NCBI RefSeq assembly: GCF_018613935.1
Contig: NZ_JAGGPF010000010.1
Location: 434,001-498,000, forward strand
Length of the DNA: 64,000 nucleotides
Reading direction: 5' to 3'
DNA from: Agromyces sp. ISL-38
Lineage (GTDB): Bacteria > Actinomycetota > Actinomycetes > Actinomycetales > Microbacteriaceae
This document shows, piece after piece, positions 26,285 through 39,399 of the stretch (the first letter of the stretch is position 1; the number at the start of each line of letters is the position of its first letter). Below the pieces are notes generated by a model. It saw only the letters and a list, made by a program, of their open reading frames with translations, was not told the DNA's origin and searched no databases. A program made the translations under genes and the position numbers.

Positions 26285-26827
26285 ATGTCATCCATCCCCG
26301 CCCCGACTCCCGGCCTGCAGCCCGTCGGCCCCCGTCCCGTCCCCGTCAGCCCGATCGCGGTGCGCGAGCGCCTCACCGCGGCCGAGGCGATGCTGAAGTC
26401 GCTGCTCGAGCGCTGGAGTGCCCCCGCGCTCCGCATCGCCCTCGGCACGGTGTTCGTCGTCTTCGGCGTCCTCAAGTTCTTCCCCGGTGTCAGCCCGGTC
26501 GAGTCGCTCGTCACCGCGACCTGGGGAGTGCTGACCTTCGGCGTCGTCGGCGGGCAGCTGGCCCTCGTGCTGACGGCGACCATCGAGACCGTCGCCGGCC
26601 TCGCCCTCATCTCGGGCGTCTTCGCGCGCTTCGGCCTCGTGATGCTCGCCGTCGCATTCGTCGGCATCTTCTCGCCGCTCGTGTTCTTCCCCGCCGAACT
26701 GTTCGCCGACGGGGGACCGACGCTGCTCGGACAGTACGTGATGAAGAACATCGTGCTCGTCGCGGCGGCACTCGTCGTCGCCTCGCGCGTGCTCCACGGA
26801 CCGTCGCGATCCTCGAATCCGTCGTGA
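26285..26827 (+). CDS. DoxX-like integral membrane protein
   Basis: A 180-residue protein with a Pro-rich cytoplasmic N-terminus of about 45 residues and four predicted membrane helices (for example LRIALGTVFVVFGVLKFFPG and LVMLAVAFVGIFSPLVFF), the pattern of DoxX-type quinone-interacting membrane proteins. Function is unknown. ATG 26285 has AAGGAG nine bases upstream. The 218-base gap back to the divergent glycosyltransferase gene contains a TTGACG (26220-26225), but no matching -10 was found. An intrinsic terminator follows. Confidence 0.7.
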   Translation: MSSIPAPTPGLQPVGPRPVPVSPIAVRERLTAAEAMLKSLLERWSAPALRIALGTVFVVFGVLKFFPGVSPVESLVTATWGVLTFGVVGGQLALVLTATIETVAGLALISGVFARFGLVMLAVAFVGIFSPLVFFPAELFADGGPTLLGQYVMKNIVLVAAALVVASRVLHGPSRSSNPS

Positions 26828-26857
26828 TGATCGCGGTTCCCCGTGAACCCGACGGGA

Positions 26858-26882
26858 GGGCGAGGCGCAGAGCGTCTCGCCC
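26858..26882 (+). terminator. Intrinsic terminator after the DoxX-like gene
   Basis: A 10-bp stem (26858-26867 with 26873-26882, one G-U pair) with a 5-base CAGAG loop, followed by TTCT, 31 bases after the stop. It separates this gene from the pyr operon. Confidence 0.75.
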
Positions 26883-26916
26883 TTCTGCATGTCCGGGCGG
26901 GCCACGGCGACGCTGG

Positions 26917-26922
26917 TATGAT
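26917..26922 (+). promoter_or_regulatory. -10 box of the pyr operon promoter
   Basis: TATGAT is close to the consensus and directly follows the terminator. Initiation near 26929 would give a leader of about 48 bases, just long enough to hold the PyrR-binding hairpin. The -35 region is weak. Confidence 0.55.
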
Positions 26923-26945
26923 CGGAGGCACTGACAACCTTGAAG

Positions 26946-26971
26946 CCCGTCCTGTGAGGCGGAGAAGGGAG
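26946..26971 (+). promoter_or_regulatory. PyrR-binding leader hairpin controlling pyrR translation
   Basis: The CCTGTGAGGC segment (26951-26960) within CCG...CGG flanks resembles the PyrR-binding loop known from other bacteria (CAGAGAGGCU-like). The ribosome site AAGGGAG (26965-26971) follows within five bases, and ATG is at 26977. In Mycobacterium smegmatis PyrR represses translation by binding such a hairpin over the ribosome site; the same mechanism is inferred here. No separate terminator that would allow classical attenuation is visible. Confidence 0.6.
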
Positions 26972-26976
26972 TCCGC

Positions 26977-27516
26977 ATGGCTGTGCGCATCGTGCTACAG
27001 CAAGCTGACCTCGACCGGGCGCTCACTCGCATCGCCCATGAGATCCTCGAGTCCAACCGCGGAGCCGATGGCCTCGTGCTCCTCGGCATTCCGACCCGCG
27101 GGGTCGTGCTCGCCGAACGGCTCGCCGCGATCGTCGGCCGTATCGCGGCATCCGACATCCCATCCGGCGCCCTCGACGTCACGATGTATCGCGACGACCT
27201 CGGCCGCAACCCCGTGCGTGCGCCGCACCCGACGGCTGTTCCCGAGGGCGGCATCGACGGCAAGACCGTCGTGCTCGTCGACGACGTGCTCTACTCGGGC
27301 CGCACCATCCGCGCGGCCTTCGACGCGCTCGCCGACCTCGGGCGTGCTCGCGCGGTGCGCCTCGCGGTCCTGGTCGATCGCGGTCACCGCGAGTTCCCGA
27401 TCCGAGCCGACTTCGTGGGCAAGAACCTGCCGAGCTCGGCGCGCGAGCGCATCAACGTGCGGCTCGCCGAGATCGACGGCGACGACGCCGTCACGATCGA
27501 CGGGCGCGACGACTGA
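26977..27516 (+). CDS. pyrR: Bifunctional pyr operon regulator / uracil phosphoribosyltransferase
   Basis: PyrR binds pyr leader RNA when UMP is high and can also make UMP from uracil and PRPP. The 179-residue protein has the type I PRTase PRPP loop [17 protein letters not shown] near residues 90-106, [14 protein letters not shown], and [19 protein letters not shown], all typical of PyrR. It heads the operon, preceded by its own presumed RNA target. Its TGA shares one base with the pyrB ATG (TGATG). Confidence 0.95.
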   Translation: MAVRIVLQQADLDRALTRIAHEILESNRGADGLVLLGIPTRGVVLAERLAAIVGRIAASDIPSGALDVTMYRDDLGRNPVRAPHPTAVPEGGIDGKTVVLVDDVLYSGRTIRAAFDALADLGRARAVRLAVLVDRGHREFPIRADFVGKNLPSSARERINVRLAEIDGDDAVTIDGRDD

Positions 27517-28466
27517 TGCGGCACCTCCTGAGCACCCGCGATCTCGAACGCCCGGAGGCGATCGGCCTGCTCGACGTGGCCGAGGACATGGCCGCCGTGC
27601 AGGAGCGCGAGGTGAAGAAGCTCCCGACGCTCCGCGGCAAGACCGTCGTGAACCTCTTCTTCGAGGACTCCACGCGCACGCGCATCTCCTTCGAGGCCGC
27701 GGCGAAGCGCCTCTCGGCCGACGTCATCAACTTCAGCGCGAAGGGCTCGAGCGTCTCGAAGGGCGAGAGCCTGAAGGACACCGCGCAGACCCTCCAGGCG
27801 ATGGGCGCCGACGGCGTCGTGATCCGGCACCACGCCTCGGGGGCGCCGCAGACGCTCGCCACGAGCGGCTGGATCGACGCGGGCGTCGTGAACGCCGGCG
27901 ACGGCACGCACGAGCATCCGACCCAGGCGCTCCTCGACGCGTTCACCCTCCGGCGCCGCCTGCACGGGCCGGCCTCGCGCGGGCGCGGCCTCGACGGCAC
28001 CCGAGTCGTGATCGTCGGCGACATCCTGCACTCCCGCGTCGCGCGATCGAACGTGTGGCTGCTCACGACGCTCGGCGCCGAGGTCGAGCTCGTCGGCCCC
28101 CCGACCCTCATGCCCGTCGACACGAGTGCATGGCCGGCACGGATCGGCTACGACCTCGACGCCGCGCTTCATGAGGTGCCCGACGCCGTCATGATGCTGC
28201 GCATCCAAGCCGAGCGCATGAAGGCCGCGTACTTCCCGAACAGTCGCGAGTATGCGCGCACCTGGGGTCTCGACGACGCCAGGTTCGACCGGTTGCCCCC
28301 GACTACGATGGTCATGCACCCGGGCCCGATGAACCGCGGGCTGGAGATCGCCGCCCGCGCCGCAGATTCGCCGCAATCCACGGTGCGCGAGCAGGTCGCG
28401 AACGGAGTATCAGTGAGAATGGCCGCCCTCTATCTCCTGTTGTCGGGCGAACGGGGGGAGTCGTGA
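27516..28466 (+). CDS. pyrB: Aspartate carbamoyltransferase catalytic subunit
   Basis: It condenses carbamoyl phosphate and aspartate to N-carbamoylaspartate. The 316-residue protein has the carbamoyl-phosphate loop [11 protein letters not shown] (near residues 50-60), [27 protein letters not shown] and [13 protein letters not shown]. No regulatory pyrI gene is present, as expected in actinobacteria. It overlaps pyrR by one base and its end overlaps pyrC. Confidence 0.97.
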   Translation: MRHLLSTRDLERPEAIGLLDVAEDMAAVQEREVKKLPTLRGKTVVNLFFEDSTRTRISFEAAAKRLSADVINFSAKGSSVSKGESLKDTAQTLQAMGADGVVIRHHASGAPQTLATSGWIDAGVVNAGDGTHEHPTQALLDAFTLRRRLHGPASRGRGLDGTRVVIVGDILHSRVARSNVWLLTTLGAEVELVGPPTLMPVDTSAWPARIGYDLDAALHEVPDAVMMLRIQAERMKAAYFPNSREYARTWGLDDARFDRLPPTTMVMHPGPMNRGLEIAARAADSPQSTVREQVANGVSVRMAALYLLLSGERGES

Positions 28467-29809
28467 TGCGCGAGTCCCACCTGATCACCGGCGCGACGCT
28501 GCCGAACGGCGAGCGCGCCGACATCCTCCTCGAGAACGGCCTCATCGCGAAGGTCGGAACGGTGACGGATGCCGCCGGCGCGACGATCGTCGACGGCGAC
28601 GGGCTCATCGCCCTGCCCGGGCTCGTCGACCTGCACACGCACTTGCGCGAACCCGGCTACGAGCAGAGCGAGACGGTGCTCACCGGCACGCAAGCCGCCG
28701 CAGCGGGCGGGTTCACGGCGGTCTTCGCGATGGCGAACACGTTCCCGGTCGCCGACACGGCGGGCGTCGTGGAGCAGGAGGCGAGCCTCGGCCGCGCCGC
28801 CGGCTACGCGACCGTTCAGCCCATCGGCGCGGTCACGGTCGGCCTCCAGGGTGCCGAACTCGCCGAGCTCGGCGCCATGGCCCGCTCCCGGGCGAACGTG
28901 CGCGTCTTCTCCGACGACGGCTTCTGCGTCTCCGACCCGCTGCTCATGCGCCGCGCGCTCGAGTACGTCAAGGCCTTCGACGGGGTCATCGCCCAGCACG
29001 CCCAGGAGCCGCGCCTCACCGAGGGCGCGCAGATGAACGAAGGCGCCCTCTCGGGCGAGCTCGGCCTCACGGGCTGGCCTGCCGTGGCCGAGGAGTCGAT
29101 CATCGCCCGCGACGTGCTCCTCGCCGAGCACGTCGGCAGCCGCCTGCACGTGTGCCACGTCTCGACCGCGGGCTCGGTCGAGGTGATCCGCTGGGCGAAG
29201 GCGCGCGGCATCGACGTGACGGCTGAGGTCACGCCGCATCACCTGCTGCTCACCGAAGACCTCGTGGCGGGCTACGACCCCCGCTTCAAGGTGAATCCGC
29301 CGCTGCGGCGCACCGAAGACGTGCAGGCGCTGCGCGCCGGCCTCGCCGACGGCACGATCGACATCGTCGCGACCGACCATGCACCGCACCCGGTCGAAGC
29401 CAAGGAGAGCGAGTGGGACGCCGCCGCGAACGGCATGGTGGGCCTCGAGTCCGCTCTCGCCGTCGTGCACGCCGCGGTCGTCGAGACGGGCCTCATGGGC
29501 TGGGCGGATGTCGCGCGAGTGCTCTCCGAGGCGCCGGCCCGCATCGGTCGCCTCCGCGGTCACGGCGGCGCGCTCGTCGCCGGTGCGCGGGGTGAGCTCA
29601 CGCTCTACGACCCGAATGCGGCATCCGCGTTCGATCTCGATCGCCTCGCCGGCCGGAGCACCAACTCGCCGTACCTCGGGCGAACCCTGCCGGGCGCGGT
29701 CGTCGCGACGTTCCACGCGGGGTACCCGACCTATCTCGACGGAGCACTGCGACCCGCCGACGAGGTGGCCCAGCGCGCCGCCGAAGCGCCGGAGGACTCC
29801 CATGGATAA
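28466..29809 (+). CDS. pyrC: Dihydroorotase
   Basis: It cyclises N-carbamoylaspartate to dihydroorotate. The 447-residue amidohydrolase (class I length) has the metal motif DLHTHLREPG, the catalytic DHAPHP late in the barrel, and FKVNPPLRRTED. ATG 28466 shares one base with the pyrB TGA and has GGGGAG five bases upstream; the GTG at 28463 is only two bases from it and less likely. The 3' end overlaps the next gene by 8 bases. Confidence 0.96.
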   Translation: MRESHLITGATLPNGERADILLENGLIAKVGTVTDAAGATIVDGDGLIALPGLVDLHTHLREPGYEQSETVLTGTQAAAAGGFTAVFAMANTFPVADTAGVVEQEASLGRAAGYATVQPIGAVTVGLQGAELAELGAMARSRANVRVFSDDGFCVSDPLLMRRALEYVKAFDGVIAQHAQEPRLTEGAQMNEGALSGELGLTGWPAVAEESIIARDVLLAEHVGSRLHVCHVSTAGSVEVIRWAKARGIDVTAEVTPHHLLLTEDLVAGYDPRFKVNPPLRRTEDVQALRAGLADGTIDIVATDHAPHPVEAKESEWDAAANGMVGLESALAVVHAAVVETGLMGWADVARVLSEAPARIGRLRGHGGALVAGARGELTLYDPNAASAFDLDRLAGRSTNSPYLGRTLPGAVVATFHAGYPTYLDGALRPADEVAQRAAEAPEDSHG

Positions 29810-30356
29810 GTGGATCGGCGCGATCGTCTCCCTCGCCATCGTCTCCCTCGCCGTCTGGCTGATGTACCGCTCCTGGCGTCGCCGCACCGTGCGCGACGAG
29901 TCGCTGTCGGCCTACCCGGTTCCGGTGAGCCACGCCGAGCCGCTCCTCGAGACCGAGGTGCTGTACGTCGCGACGACCCCCATCGGCGAGCCGCTCGAAC
30001 GGCTCGCGGTGCAGGGGCTCGCGTACCGAGGCTCCGCGCGGATCGAGGTGCTGCCCGAGGGCCTCATCCTCCGCATCGCGGGGGAGTCGACGAGCTTCAT
30101 CCCCGCCGACCGGCTGGCCGGCGCCGAGCTGGCGAGCTACGCGATCGACCGCGGTGTGGAGCCCGAGGGCCTCATCGCCGTCACCTGGATCGCCAGCGAG
30201 CGCGCCATCGAGGCGCCGCCACGCGTCGACAGCTACCTCCGGGCCAGGTATCCGGGCGACCCGGCCAGGATCATCCAGGCCATCAACGACATCGCCGCCG
30301 CGCCCGCCGCGTCGCGGCCGAAGCAGAACCAAGAGAGTGAGGCCTCGGATGACTGA
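29802..30356 (+). CDS. Membrane-anchored PH-like protein between pyrC and carA
   Basis: A 184-residue protein with one N-terminal membrane helix ([19 protein letters not shown], residues 4-22) and a soluble beta-rich domain followed by a short disordered tail. A gene of this type occupies the same position in other actinobacteria (for instance Rv1382 of M. tuberculosis, between pyrC and carA). Its function is unknown; the conserved position inside the pyr operon suggests a membrane-linked role in this pathway or simple co-expression. It overlaps both neighbours by 8 bases. Confidence 0.8.
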   Translation: MDKWIGAIVSLAIVSLAVWLMYRSWRRRTVRDESLSAYPVPVSHAEPLLETEVLYVATTPIGEPLERLAVQGLAYRGSARIEVLPEGLILRIAGESTSFIPADRLAGAELASYAIDRGVEPEGLIAVTWIASERAIEAPPRVDSYLRARYPGDPARIIQAINDIAAAPAASRPKQNQESEASDD

Positions 30357-31520
30357 GACCACCACCACCGCGACCACCGCGCGCACGAGCGAGCCCGCCG
30401 TGCTCGTGCTCGAAGACGGACGCCGCTTCGAGGGGCGTGCCTACGGGGCACGCGGACGCACGCTCGGCGAGGCCGTCTTCGCCACCGGCATGACCGGCTA
30501 CCAGGAGACCCTCACCGACCCGTCGTACGCCGACCAGATCGTCATGATGACGGCGCCGCACATCGGCAACACCGGCATGAACGATGAAGACATGGAGTCC
30601 GCCCGCATCTGGGTCGCCGGCTTCATCGTGCGCGACCCCTCCCGCGTGGTCTCGAACTTCCGCTCGCAGCGGAGCCTCGACGACGACCTCGCCGAGGCGG
30701 GCGTCGTCGGCATCAGCGGCATCGACACCCGCGCGGTCACCCGACACCTCCGCTCGGCGGGTGCGATGCGTTCCGGCATCTTCTCCGGAGAGGATGCCGC
30801 GCTCACGGCGGGCGAGCAGCTCGACCTCGTGCGCGGCGCCGCCGAGATGACCGGGCGCAACCTCTCGGGCACCGTCTCGACCCAGGAGCCCTACACGCTC
30901 GCCGCGGAAGGCGAGCGGGTCGGGTCGGTCGCGGTGCTCGACCTCGGGGTGAAGACCTCGACGCTCCGCTTCCTCGCCCAGCGCGGCTTCGACGTGCACG
31001 TGGTGCCGCAGTCGATCACGGCCGAGGAGGTGCTCGCCATGGCCCCCGACGCGCTGTTCTTCTCGAACGGGCCCGGCGACCCCGGGGCATCCGATCGCCA
31101 TGTCGACCTGCTGCGCACGACGCTGCGCGCGGGCCTGCCCTACTTCGGCATCTGCTTCGGCAACCAGCTGCTGGGCCGTGCACTCGGCTTCGGCACCTAC
31201 AAGCTGCCCTTCGGCCACCGCGGCATCAACCAGCCAGTGCTCGACAAGGCCACCGGCCGCGTCGAGATCACGTCGCACAACCACGGCTTCGCGGTCGACG
31301 CGCCCATCGAGGGCGTGAGCGACTCGAGTGAGGGGTTCGGCCGCGTCGAGGTGAGCCACTACGACCTGAACGACAATGTGGTCGAGGGCCTCAGCTGCCT
31401 CGACATCCCGGCGTTCTCGGTGCAGTACCACCCCGAATCGGCCGCCGGGCCACACGACGCCAACTACCTGTTCGACCGATTCCGCGACATGGTGCTCGCC
31501 AGCAAGGAGACCGAAGTCTG

Positions 31521-31521
<1 letters not shown>
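30349..31521 (+). CDS. carA: Carbamoyl-phosphate synthase, glutamine-dependent small chain
   Basis: The glutaminase subunit supplies ammonia to CarB. The 390-residue protein has the N-terminal CPSase small-chain domain ([15 protein letters not shown]) and a class I amidotransferase with the nucleophile Cys269 in [10 protein letters not shown] and the His/Glu pair in [10 protein letters not shown]. The nucleophile loop has Asn where many homologues have His, a non-catalytic position. ATG 30349 lies inside the end of the preceding gene. The TGA overlaps the carB ATG. Confidence 0.97.
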
Positions 31522-34804
<3,283 letters not shown>

Positions 34805-34808
<4 letters not shown>

Positions 34809-35683
34809 GCGGCCCGACGTCGTTCGGCGATCGACTCGACGCGATCTTCGCGATCCGCGGGCGGCTCTGCGTCGGCATCGACCCGCACGCCTCGCTCCTG
34901 GCCGAGTGGGGGCAGTCCGACTCCGCCGACGGCGTGCGCGAGTTCGGCCTGCGGGTCGTCGAGGCCGCCGCGAACCACACCGGCATCGTGAAGCCGCAGG
35001 TCGCCTTCTTCGAACGCCACGGTGCGGCGGGCTACGCGGCGCTCGAGCGGGTTATCCGCGAAGCGCGCGCCGCCGGGCTCCTCGTGATCGCCGACGTGAA
35101 GCGCGGCGACATCGGCTCGAGCGTCGAGGCCTACGGCGAGGCGTGGCTGCGTCCGGGCTCCCCGCTCGAGGCCGACGCGATGACGATCAGCGCCTACCAG
35201 GGCCTCGGCTCGATCGAGTCCGTGCTCGTCGCCGCCGAGTCCGCGGACAAGGGGCTCTTCGTGCTCGCCGCGACGTCGAATCCCGAGGCTGCCGCCATTC
35301 AGCGCGCAGTGCTCCAGCAGTCGAGCCGTGCCGGATCCACGGTCGCGCAGGCGATCACCTCCGGCGTCATCGCATGGAACGAGGGACGAGCGGATGCCGC
35401 GACCCGGTCGTTCGGCTCGGTCGGCGTCGTGCTCGGCGCCACGAACGAGCTCGCCCTCGCCGGCATCGACACCGAATCGGAGCCCTCGCGGCCAGGACTC
35501 CCGGTGCTCGCGCCGGGCTTCGGGTACCAGGGCGCCGAGCTCTCCGACTTCCGCAGGATCTACGGGTCGCTCGGAGCGGGCGTGATCGTGAGCGAGTCGC
35601 GCTCGATCCTCGGCGCAGGCCCTGACGGCATCGCCGACGCGATTGCGCGTCGCGTCGACGAGGTCGGAGCCGCGAGTGCCTGA
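34805..35683 (+). CDS. pyrF: Orotidine 5'-phosphate decarboxylase (type 2)
   Basis: It decarboxylates OMP to UMP, the last step of the operon. The 292-residue protein belongs to the longer subfamily 2, with [12 protein letters not shown] near the N-terminus and the catalytic Lys/Asp cluster in [16 protein letters not shown] 34805 overlaps the carB stop (ATGA). pyrD and pyrE are not in the window. The end overlaps the following fused gene by 8 bases. Confidence 0.96.
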
Positions 35684-36599
35684 GCGGGTATCGGTATCAC
35701 CGTCGTCGCCGCCCGAGGTCGATCGCGTCGCCGCATCCCGCGCCGCGGTGGCGGCACGTCGCGCCCGAGCGGCCGTGAAGGCCGACGTCGCGAGCGCGGC
35801 GCGGAGCCCGCTCGACGTGCTGCGCGTGGCGTACGAATCGCCGGAGGGCGTCGAGGGGCGCTTGCGCGTGAGCGAGTTCCTCACGTCGATCCCGGCGATC
35901 GGCGCGACGAAGAGCGCGCGCATCATGCATGAGTTGCAGATCTCCACGTCGAAGCGGCTCGGCGGCCTCGGTCGCCTGCAGCGCAAGCGGCTTCGCGAGT
36001 TCGTCGCCGACTGGGTGGCCGCGCATGGCGGCACCGGCGACCGGCTCGTCGTGCTCGCCGGCCCCACTGCCGTGGGCAAGGGCACCGTCGCCTCCTACAT
36101 CCGGCGGCACCATCCCGAGGTGCGGCTCTCGGTCTCGGCGACCACGCGCGCGCCCCGGCCCGGCGAGGTCGAAGGCGAGAGCTACATCTTCGTCGACGAC
36201 GCCGAGTTCGACCGCATGATCGCGGCCGGCGAGTTGCTCGAGTGGGCCACGGTGCACAACGCGTCGCGGTACGGCACGCCGCGTGCGGCCGTCGAGCGGG
36301 CCATCGCCGCGGGCAACAGCGTGCTGCTCGAGATCGACATCCAGGGTGCGCGTTCCGTGCGCCGGGCCATGCCCGACGCCACGCTCGTGTTCCTGCTCCC
36401 GCCGAGCTGGGAGGAACTCGTGCGCCGCCTCGTCGGCCGGGGCACCGAGAGCCCCGCCGAACAGCAGCGCCGGCTCGAGACCGCGAAGGTCGAATTGGCG
36501 GCCGTCGACGAGTTCGATCACCAGGTGGTCAACCACGACGTCGCCGATGCCGCCCAGAAGGTCGTAGACTTGATGAGACCTCGCAAGGGTCGGCGTTGA
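35676..36599 (+). CDS. gmk: Fusion of an actinobacterial integration host factor (mIHF) domain to guanylate kinase
   Basis: A single frame of 307 residues. Residues ~20-112 match m[16 protein letters not shown], then [20 protein letters not shown] and [20 protein letters not shown], the helix-two-turn-helix DNA-binding segment. Residues ~120-305 are a complete guanylate kinase (GMP to GDP) with the P-loop [11 protein letters not shown], the GMP-binding [20 protein letters not shown], and [11 protein letters not shown]. In M. tuberculosis these are adjacent separate genes (mihF, gmk). The frame is continuous with no stop or internal ribosome site, so the product is expected to be one protein. 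GTG 35676 is chosen for the 8-base overlap with pyrF. Confidence 0.9.
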   Translation: MPERVSVSPSSPPEVDRVAASRAAVAARRARAAVKADVASAARSPLDVLRVAYESPEGVEGRLRVSEFLTSIPAIGATKSARIMHELQISTSKRLGGLGRLQRKRLREFVADWVAAHGGTGDRLVVLAGPTAVGKGTVASYIRRHHPEVRLSVSATTRAPRPGEVEGESYIFVDDAEFDRMIAAGELLEWATVHNASRYGTPRAAVERAIAAGNSVLLEIDIQGARSVRRAMPDATLVFLLPPSWEELVRRLVGRGTESPAEQQRRLETAKVELAAVDEFDHQVVNHDVADAAQKVVDLMRPRKGRR

Positions 36600-36662
36600 G
36601 CTGCCCTCGCCACGACTTTTCGCGCACCGAGGGTGCGCACCCCACGATCAAGGAGTCACTCC

Positions 36663-36920
36663 ATGGCTGAGAAGCTGTCCGGAATCATCGACCCGCCCAT
36701 CGACGACCTGCTGTCGAAGGTCGACTCGAAGTACCAGCTCGTCATCTTCGCGTCGAAGCGCGCGCGCCAGATCAACGACTACTACGCAGACCTGCACGAG
36801 GGCAGCCTGTTCGACAACGTCGGCCCGCTCGTGGACTCCTCGATCGACGACAAGCCCCTCTCGGTCGCACTGCACGAGATCAACGAAGACAAGCTCCGGC
36901 TCCGCCCGATCGCCGACTGA
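36663..36920 (+). CDS. rpoZ: DNA-directed RNA polymerase omega subunit
   Basis: The omega subunit helps fold and stabilise the beta' subunit of RNA polymerase. The 85-residue protein has the family core [27 protein letters not shown] and a conserved C-terminal [13 protein letters not shown] 36663 has AAGGAG (36650-36655) seven bases upstream. It lies in the conserved actinobacterial order gmk-rpoZ-coaBC-metK and is separated from gmk by 63 bases without an evident terminator. Confidence 0.96.
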   Translation: MAEKLSGIIDPPIDDLLSKVDSKYQLVIFASKRARQINDYYADLHEGSLFDNVGPLVDSSIDDKPLSVALHEINEDKLRLRPIAD

Positions 36921-36932
36921 GCCGGGGGTCCG

Positions 36933-38207
36933 ATGTCGCCGCTCAACATCGTCGTCGGCATCACCGGGGGCATTGCGGCGTACAAGGCCGTGGGCGTCGT
37001 GCGTGCGCTCGTGCTCGCCGGTCACGACGTGCACGTCGTCCCGACCGAGGGTGCGCTCCGCTTCGTCGGGCGCCCCACCCTCGAGGCGATCTCCCGCAAC
37101 CCGGTTCACACAGACCTCTACGAGGGCGTCGCCGAGGTGCGGCACGTGGCCATCGGCCAGGCTGCCGACCTCATCGTGATCGCGCCGGCGACCGCGAACA
37201 CCATCGCCAAGCTCGCGACCGGCCTCGCCGACGACCTGCTCGGCAACACGGTGCTCGCGAGCGAGGCGCCCGTCGTCATCGCGCCGGCGATGCACACCGA
37301 GATGTGGCGGCATCCTGCCACGAGGGCGAACATCGCCACGCTCCGGTCTCGCGGCGTCACCGTCGTCGGCCCGGCCGTGGGCCAGCTCACCGGCAGCGAC
37401 AGCGGCCCTGGCCGCATGGCGGAGCCGGAGGTCATCGTCGCAGCCGCGCTCGACCGGGTCGCGGCATCCGCTTCCGCCGCGGCGCATCACCCCACCGGCG
37501 ATCTCGGGGGGCGGCGAGTCGTCGTCTCGGCCGGCGGCACGCGCGAGCCGCTCGACCCCGTGCGCTTCCTCGGCAACCGGTCGAGCGGCAAGCAGGGCAT
37601 CGCGATCGCCGAGGCGGCGCGATCACGAGGAGCCGAGGTCATCCTCATCGCCGCGAACCTCGAGGTCGCCGATCCCGAGGGGTGCGATCTGCGCCGGGTC
37701 TCGACTGCGCTCGAGCTCCGCGACGAGGTCGTGGCCGCCGCGCAGGGCGCCGATGTCGTCGTGATGGCCGCTGCCGTCGCCGACTACCGGCCGGTGAGCG
37801 TGAGCGACGCGAAGATCAAGAAGGACACGAGCGATGCCGGCCTCACGCTCGAGCTCGTGCGCAACCCCGACATCCTCGCCGGCCTCGGCAGCGAGCCGCA
37901 CCCCGGAACCCTCCTTGTCGGATTCGCCGCCGAGACCGAGCCCGACGACGAACATCTCGTCGCACTCGGGCGCGCCAAGCGCGAGGCGAAGGGCGCCGAC
38001 CTGCTCGTCGTGAACCGCGTCGGATGGAACGAGGGGTTCGCGAGCGACGAGAACGCGGTCGTCGTGATCGGCGCGAACGGCGACGTCGTCACACGAGCAC
38101 ACGGAACGAAACTGTCGGTGGCGCACGACATCCTCGACGTGGTTGTCTCAGAGCTGACGACCACGGCGCGAGCCGCGACGACACCGAAGGAACCCGAGCC
38201 CACATGA
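36933..38207 (+). CDS. coaBC: Bifunctional phosphopantothenoylcysteine decarboxylase / phosphopantothenate--cysteine ligase
   Basis: It carries out two coenzyme A steps: ligation of cysteine to phosphopantothenate (CTP-dependent) and decarboxylation to phosphopantetheine (FMN). The 424-residue protein has an N-terminal CoaC flavoprotein with [10 protein letters not shown], the PASANT-type [10 protein letters not shown] and [11 protein letters not shown], and a C-terminal CoaB with [19 protein letters not shown] and AAVADYRP. It starts 12 bases after rpoZ, and its stop overlaps metK by four bases. Confidence 0.97.
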   Translation: MSPLNIVVGITGGIAAYKAVGVVRALVLAGHDVHVVPTEGALRFVGRPTLEAISRNPVHTDLYEGVAEVRHVAIGQAADLIVIAPATANTIAKLATGLADDLLGNTVLASEAPVVIAPAMHTEMWRHPATRANIATLRSRGVTVVGPAVGQLTGSDSGPGRMAEPEVIVAAALDRVAASASAAAHHPTGDLGGRRVVVSAGGTREPLDPVRFLGNRSSGKQGIAIAEAARSRGAEVILIAANLEVADPEGCDLRRVSTALELRDEVVAAAQGADVVVMAAAVADYRPVSVSDAKIKKDTSDAGLTLELVRNPDILAGLGSEPHPGTLLVGFAAETEPDDEHLVALGRAKREAKGADLLVVNRVGWNEGFASDENAVVVIGANGDVVTRAHGTKLSVAHDILDVVVSELTTTARAATTPKEPEPT

Positions 38208-39397
38208 GCGCACTCCGCCTCTTCACGTCCGAGTCCGTCACCGAGGGCCATCCCGACAAGATCTGCGACCAGGTCTCCGACTCGATCCTCGACGCGCTGC
38301 TCACGGTCGATCCGCACAGCCGCGTCGCCGTCGAGACGCTCGTCACCACGGGTCTCGTGCACGTGGCGGGCGAAGTGACGACATCGGGCTACGTCGAGAT
38401 CCCGGCGATCGTGCGTGAACGCGTGACCTCGATCGGCTACAACTCCTCCGACGTGTGGTTCGACGGTCGTTCGTGCGGCGTCTCGGTGTCGATCGGCGGA
38501 CAGTCGCCCGACATCGCGCAAGGCGTCGACCGCGCCTTCGAGGCTCGCGAGCGTGCGAGCATCGACGCGCTCGACCTGCAGGGCGCCGGCGACCAGGGCA
38601 TCATGTTCGGCTACGCCACGCGTGAGACCCCCGAGCTCATGCCCGTGCCGATCTGGCTCGCGCACCGGCTCGCCGAGCGGCTCGCCGCCGTTCGCAAGGC
38701 CGGTGAGCTCGACTACCTCCGGCCCGACGGCAAGACCCAGGTCACCGTCGGATACGAGGGCCAGGTCCCTCGCACGATCGAGACGGTCGTGCTGTCGACC
38801 CAGCACTCGCCGAGCGTGTCGACCGAGCAGTTGCGCGCCGAGGTCGAGGAGCTCGTGATCCGGCCCGTGCTCGACCTGGTCGAGCTCTCTCGGCCCGAGC
38901 TCGCGGTGCTCATCAACCCCACCGGCCGGTTCGAGATCGGCGGCCCCCAGGGCGATGCCGGCCTCACGGGCCGCAAGATCATCATCGACACCTACGGCGG
39001 CGCGAGCCGGCACGGCGGCGGCGCGTTCAGCGGGAAAGACCCGTCGAAGGTCGACCGCTCCGGGGCCTACGCCATGCGCTGGGTCGCGAAGAACGCCGTC
39101 GCCGCGGGCCTCGCCGATCGCCTCGAGGTGCAGGTCGCGTACGCCATCGGCAAGGCCACTCCGGTCGGCCTCTACGTCGAGACGTTCGGCACCGCGCACG
39201 TTCCCGAAGAGCGCATCATCGCCGCGATCCGCGAGGTGTTCGACCTGCGCCCCGCAGCGATCATCCGCGATCTCGACCTGCTCCGGCCCATCTACGCGCA
39301 GACCGCGACCTACGGGCACTTCGGCCGCGAGCTTCCCGACTTCACCTGGGAGCTGCTCGACCGCGTCGACGACCTGCGCACCGTCGCCGGGCTCTGA
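38204..39397 (+). CDS. metK: S-adenosylmethionine synthetase
   Basis: It makes S-adenosylmethionine from methionine and ATP. The 397-residue protein has [17 protein letters not shown] at the N-terminus, the ATP signature [12 protein letters not shown], and the Gly-rich [19 protein letters not shown] loop. ATG 38204 overlaps the coaBC stop. No SAM riboswitch could be present, given the lack of upstream untranslated sequence. Confidence 0.98.
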   Translation: MSALRLFTSESVTEGHPDKICDQVSDSILDALLTVDPHSRVAVETLVTTGLVHVAGEVTTSGYVEIPAIVRERVTSIGYNSSDVWFDGRSCGVSVSIGGQSPDIAQGVDRAFEARERASIDALDLQGAGDQGIMFGYATRETPELMPVPIWLAHRLAERLAAVRKAGELDYLRPDGKTQVTVGYEGQVPRTIETVVLSTQHSPSVSTEQLRAEVEELVIRPVLDLVELSRPELAVLINPTGRFEIGGPQGDAGLTGRKIIIDTYGGASRHGGGAFSGKDPSKVDRSGAYAMRWVAKNAVAAGLADRLEVQVAYAIGKATPVGLYVETFGTAHVPEERIIAAIREVFDLRPAAIIRDLDLLRPIYAQTATYGHFGRELPDFTWELLDRVDDLRTVAGL

Positions 39398-39399
39398 CG

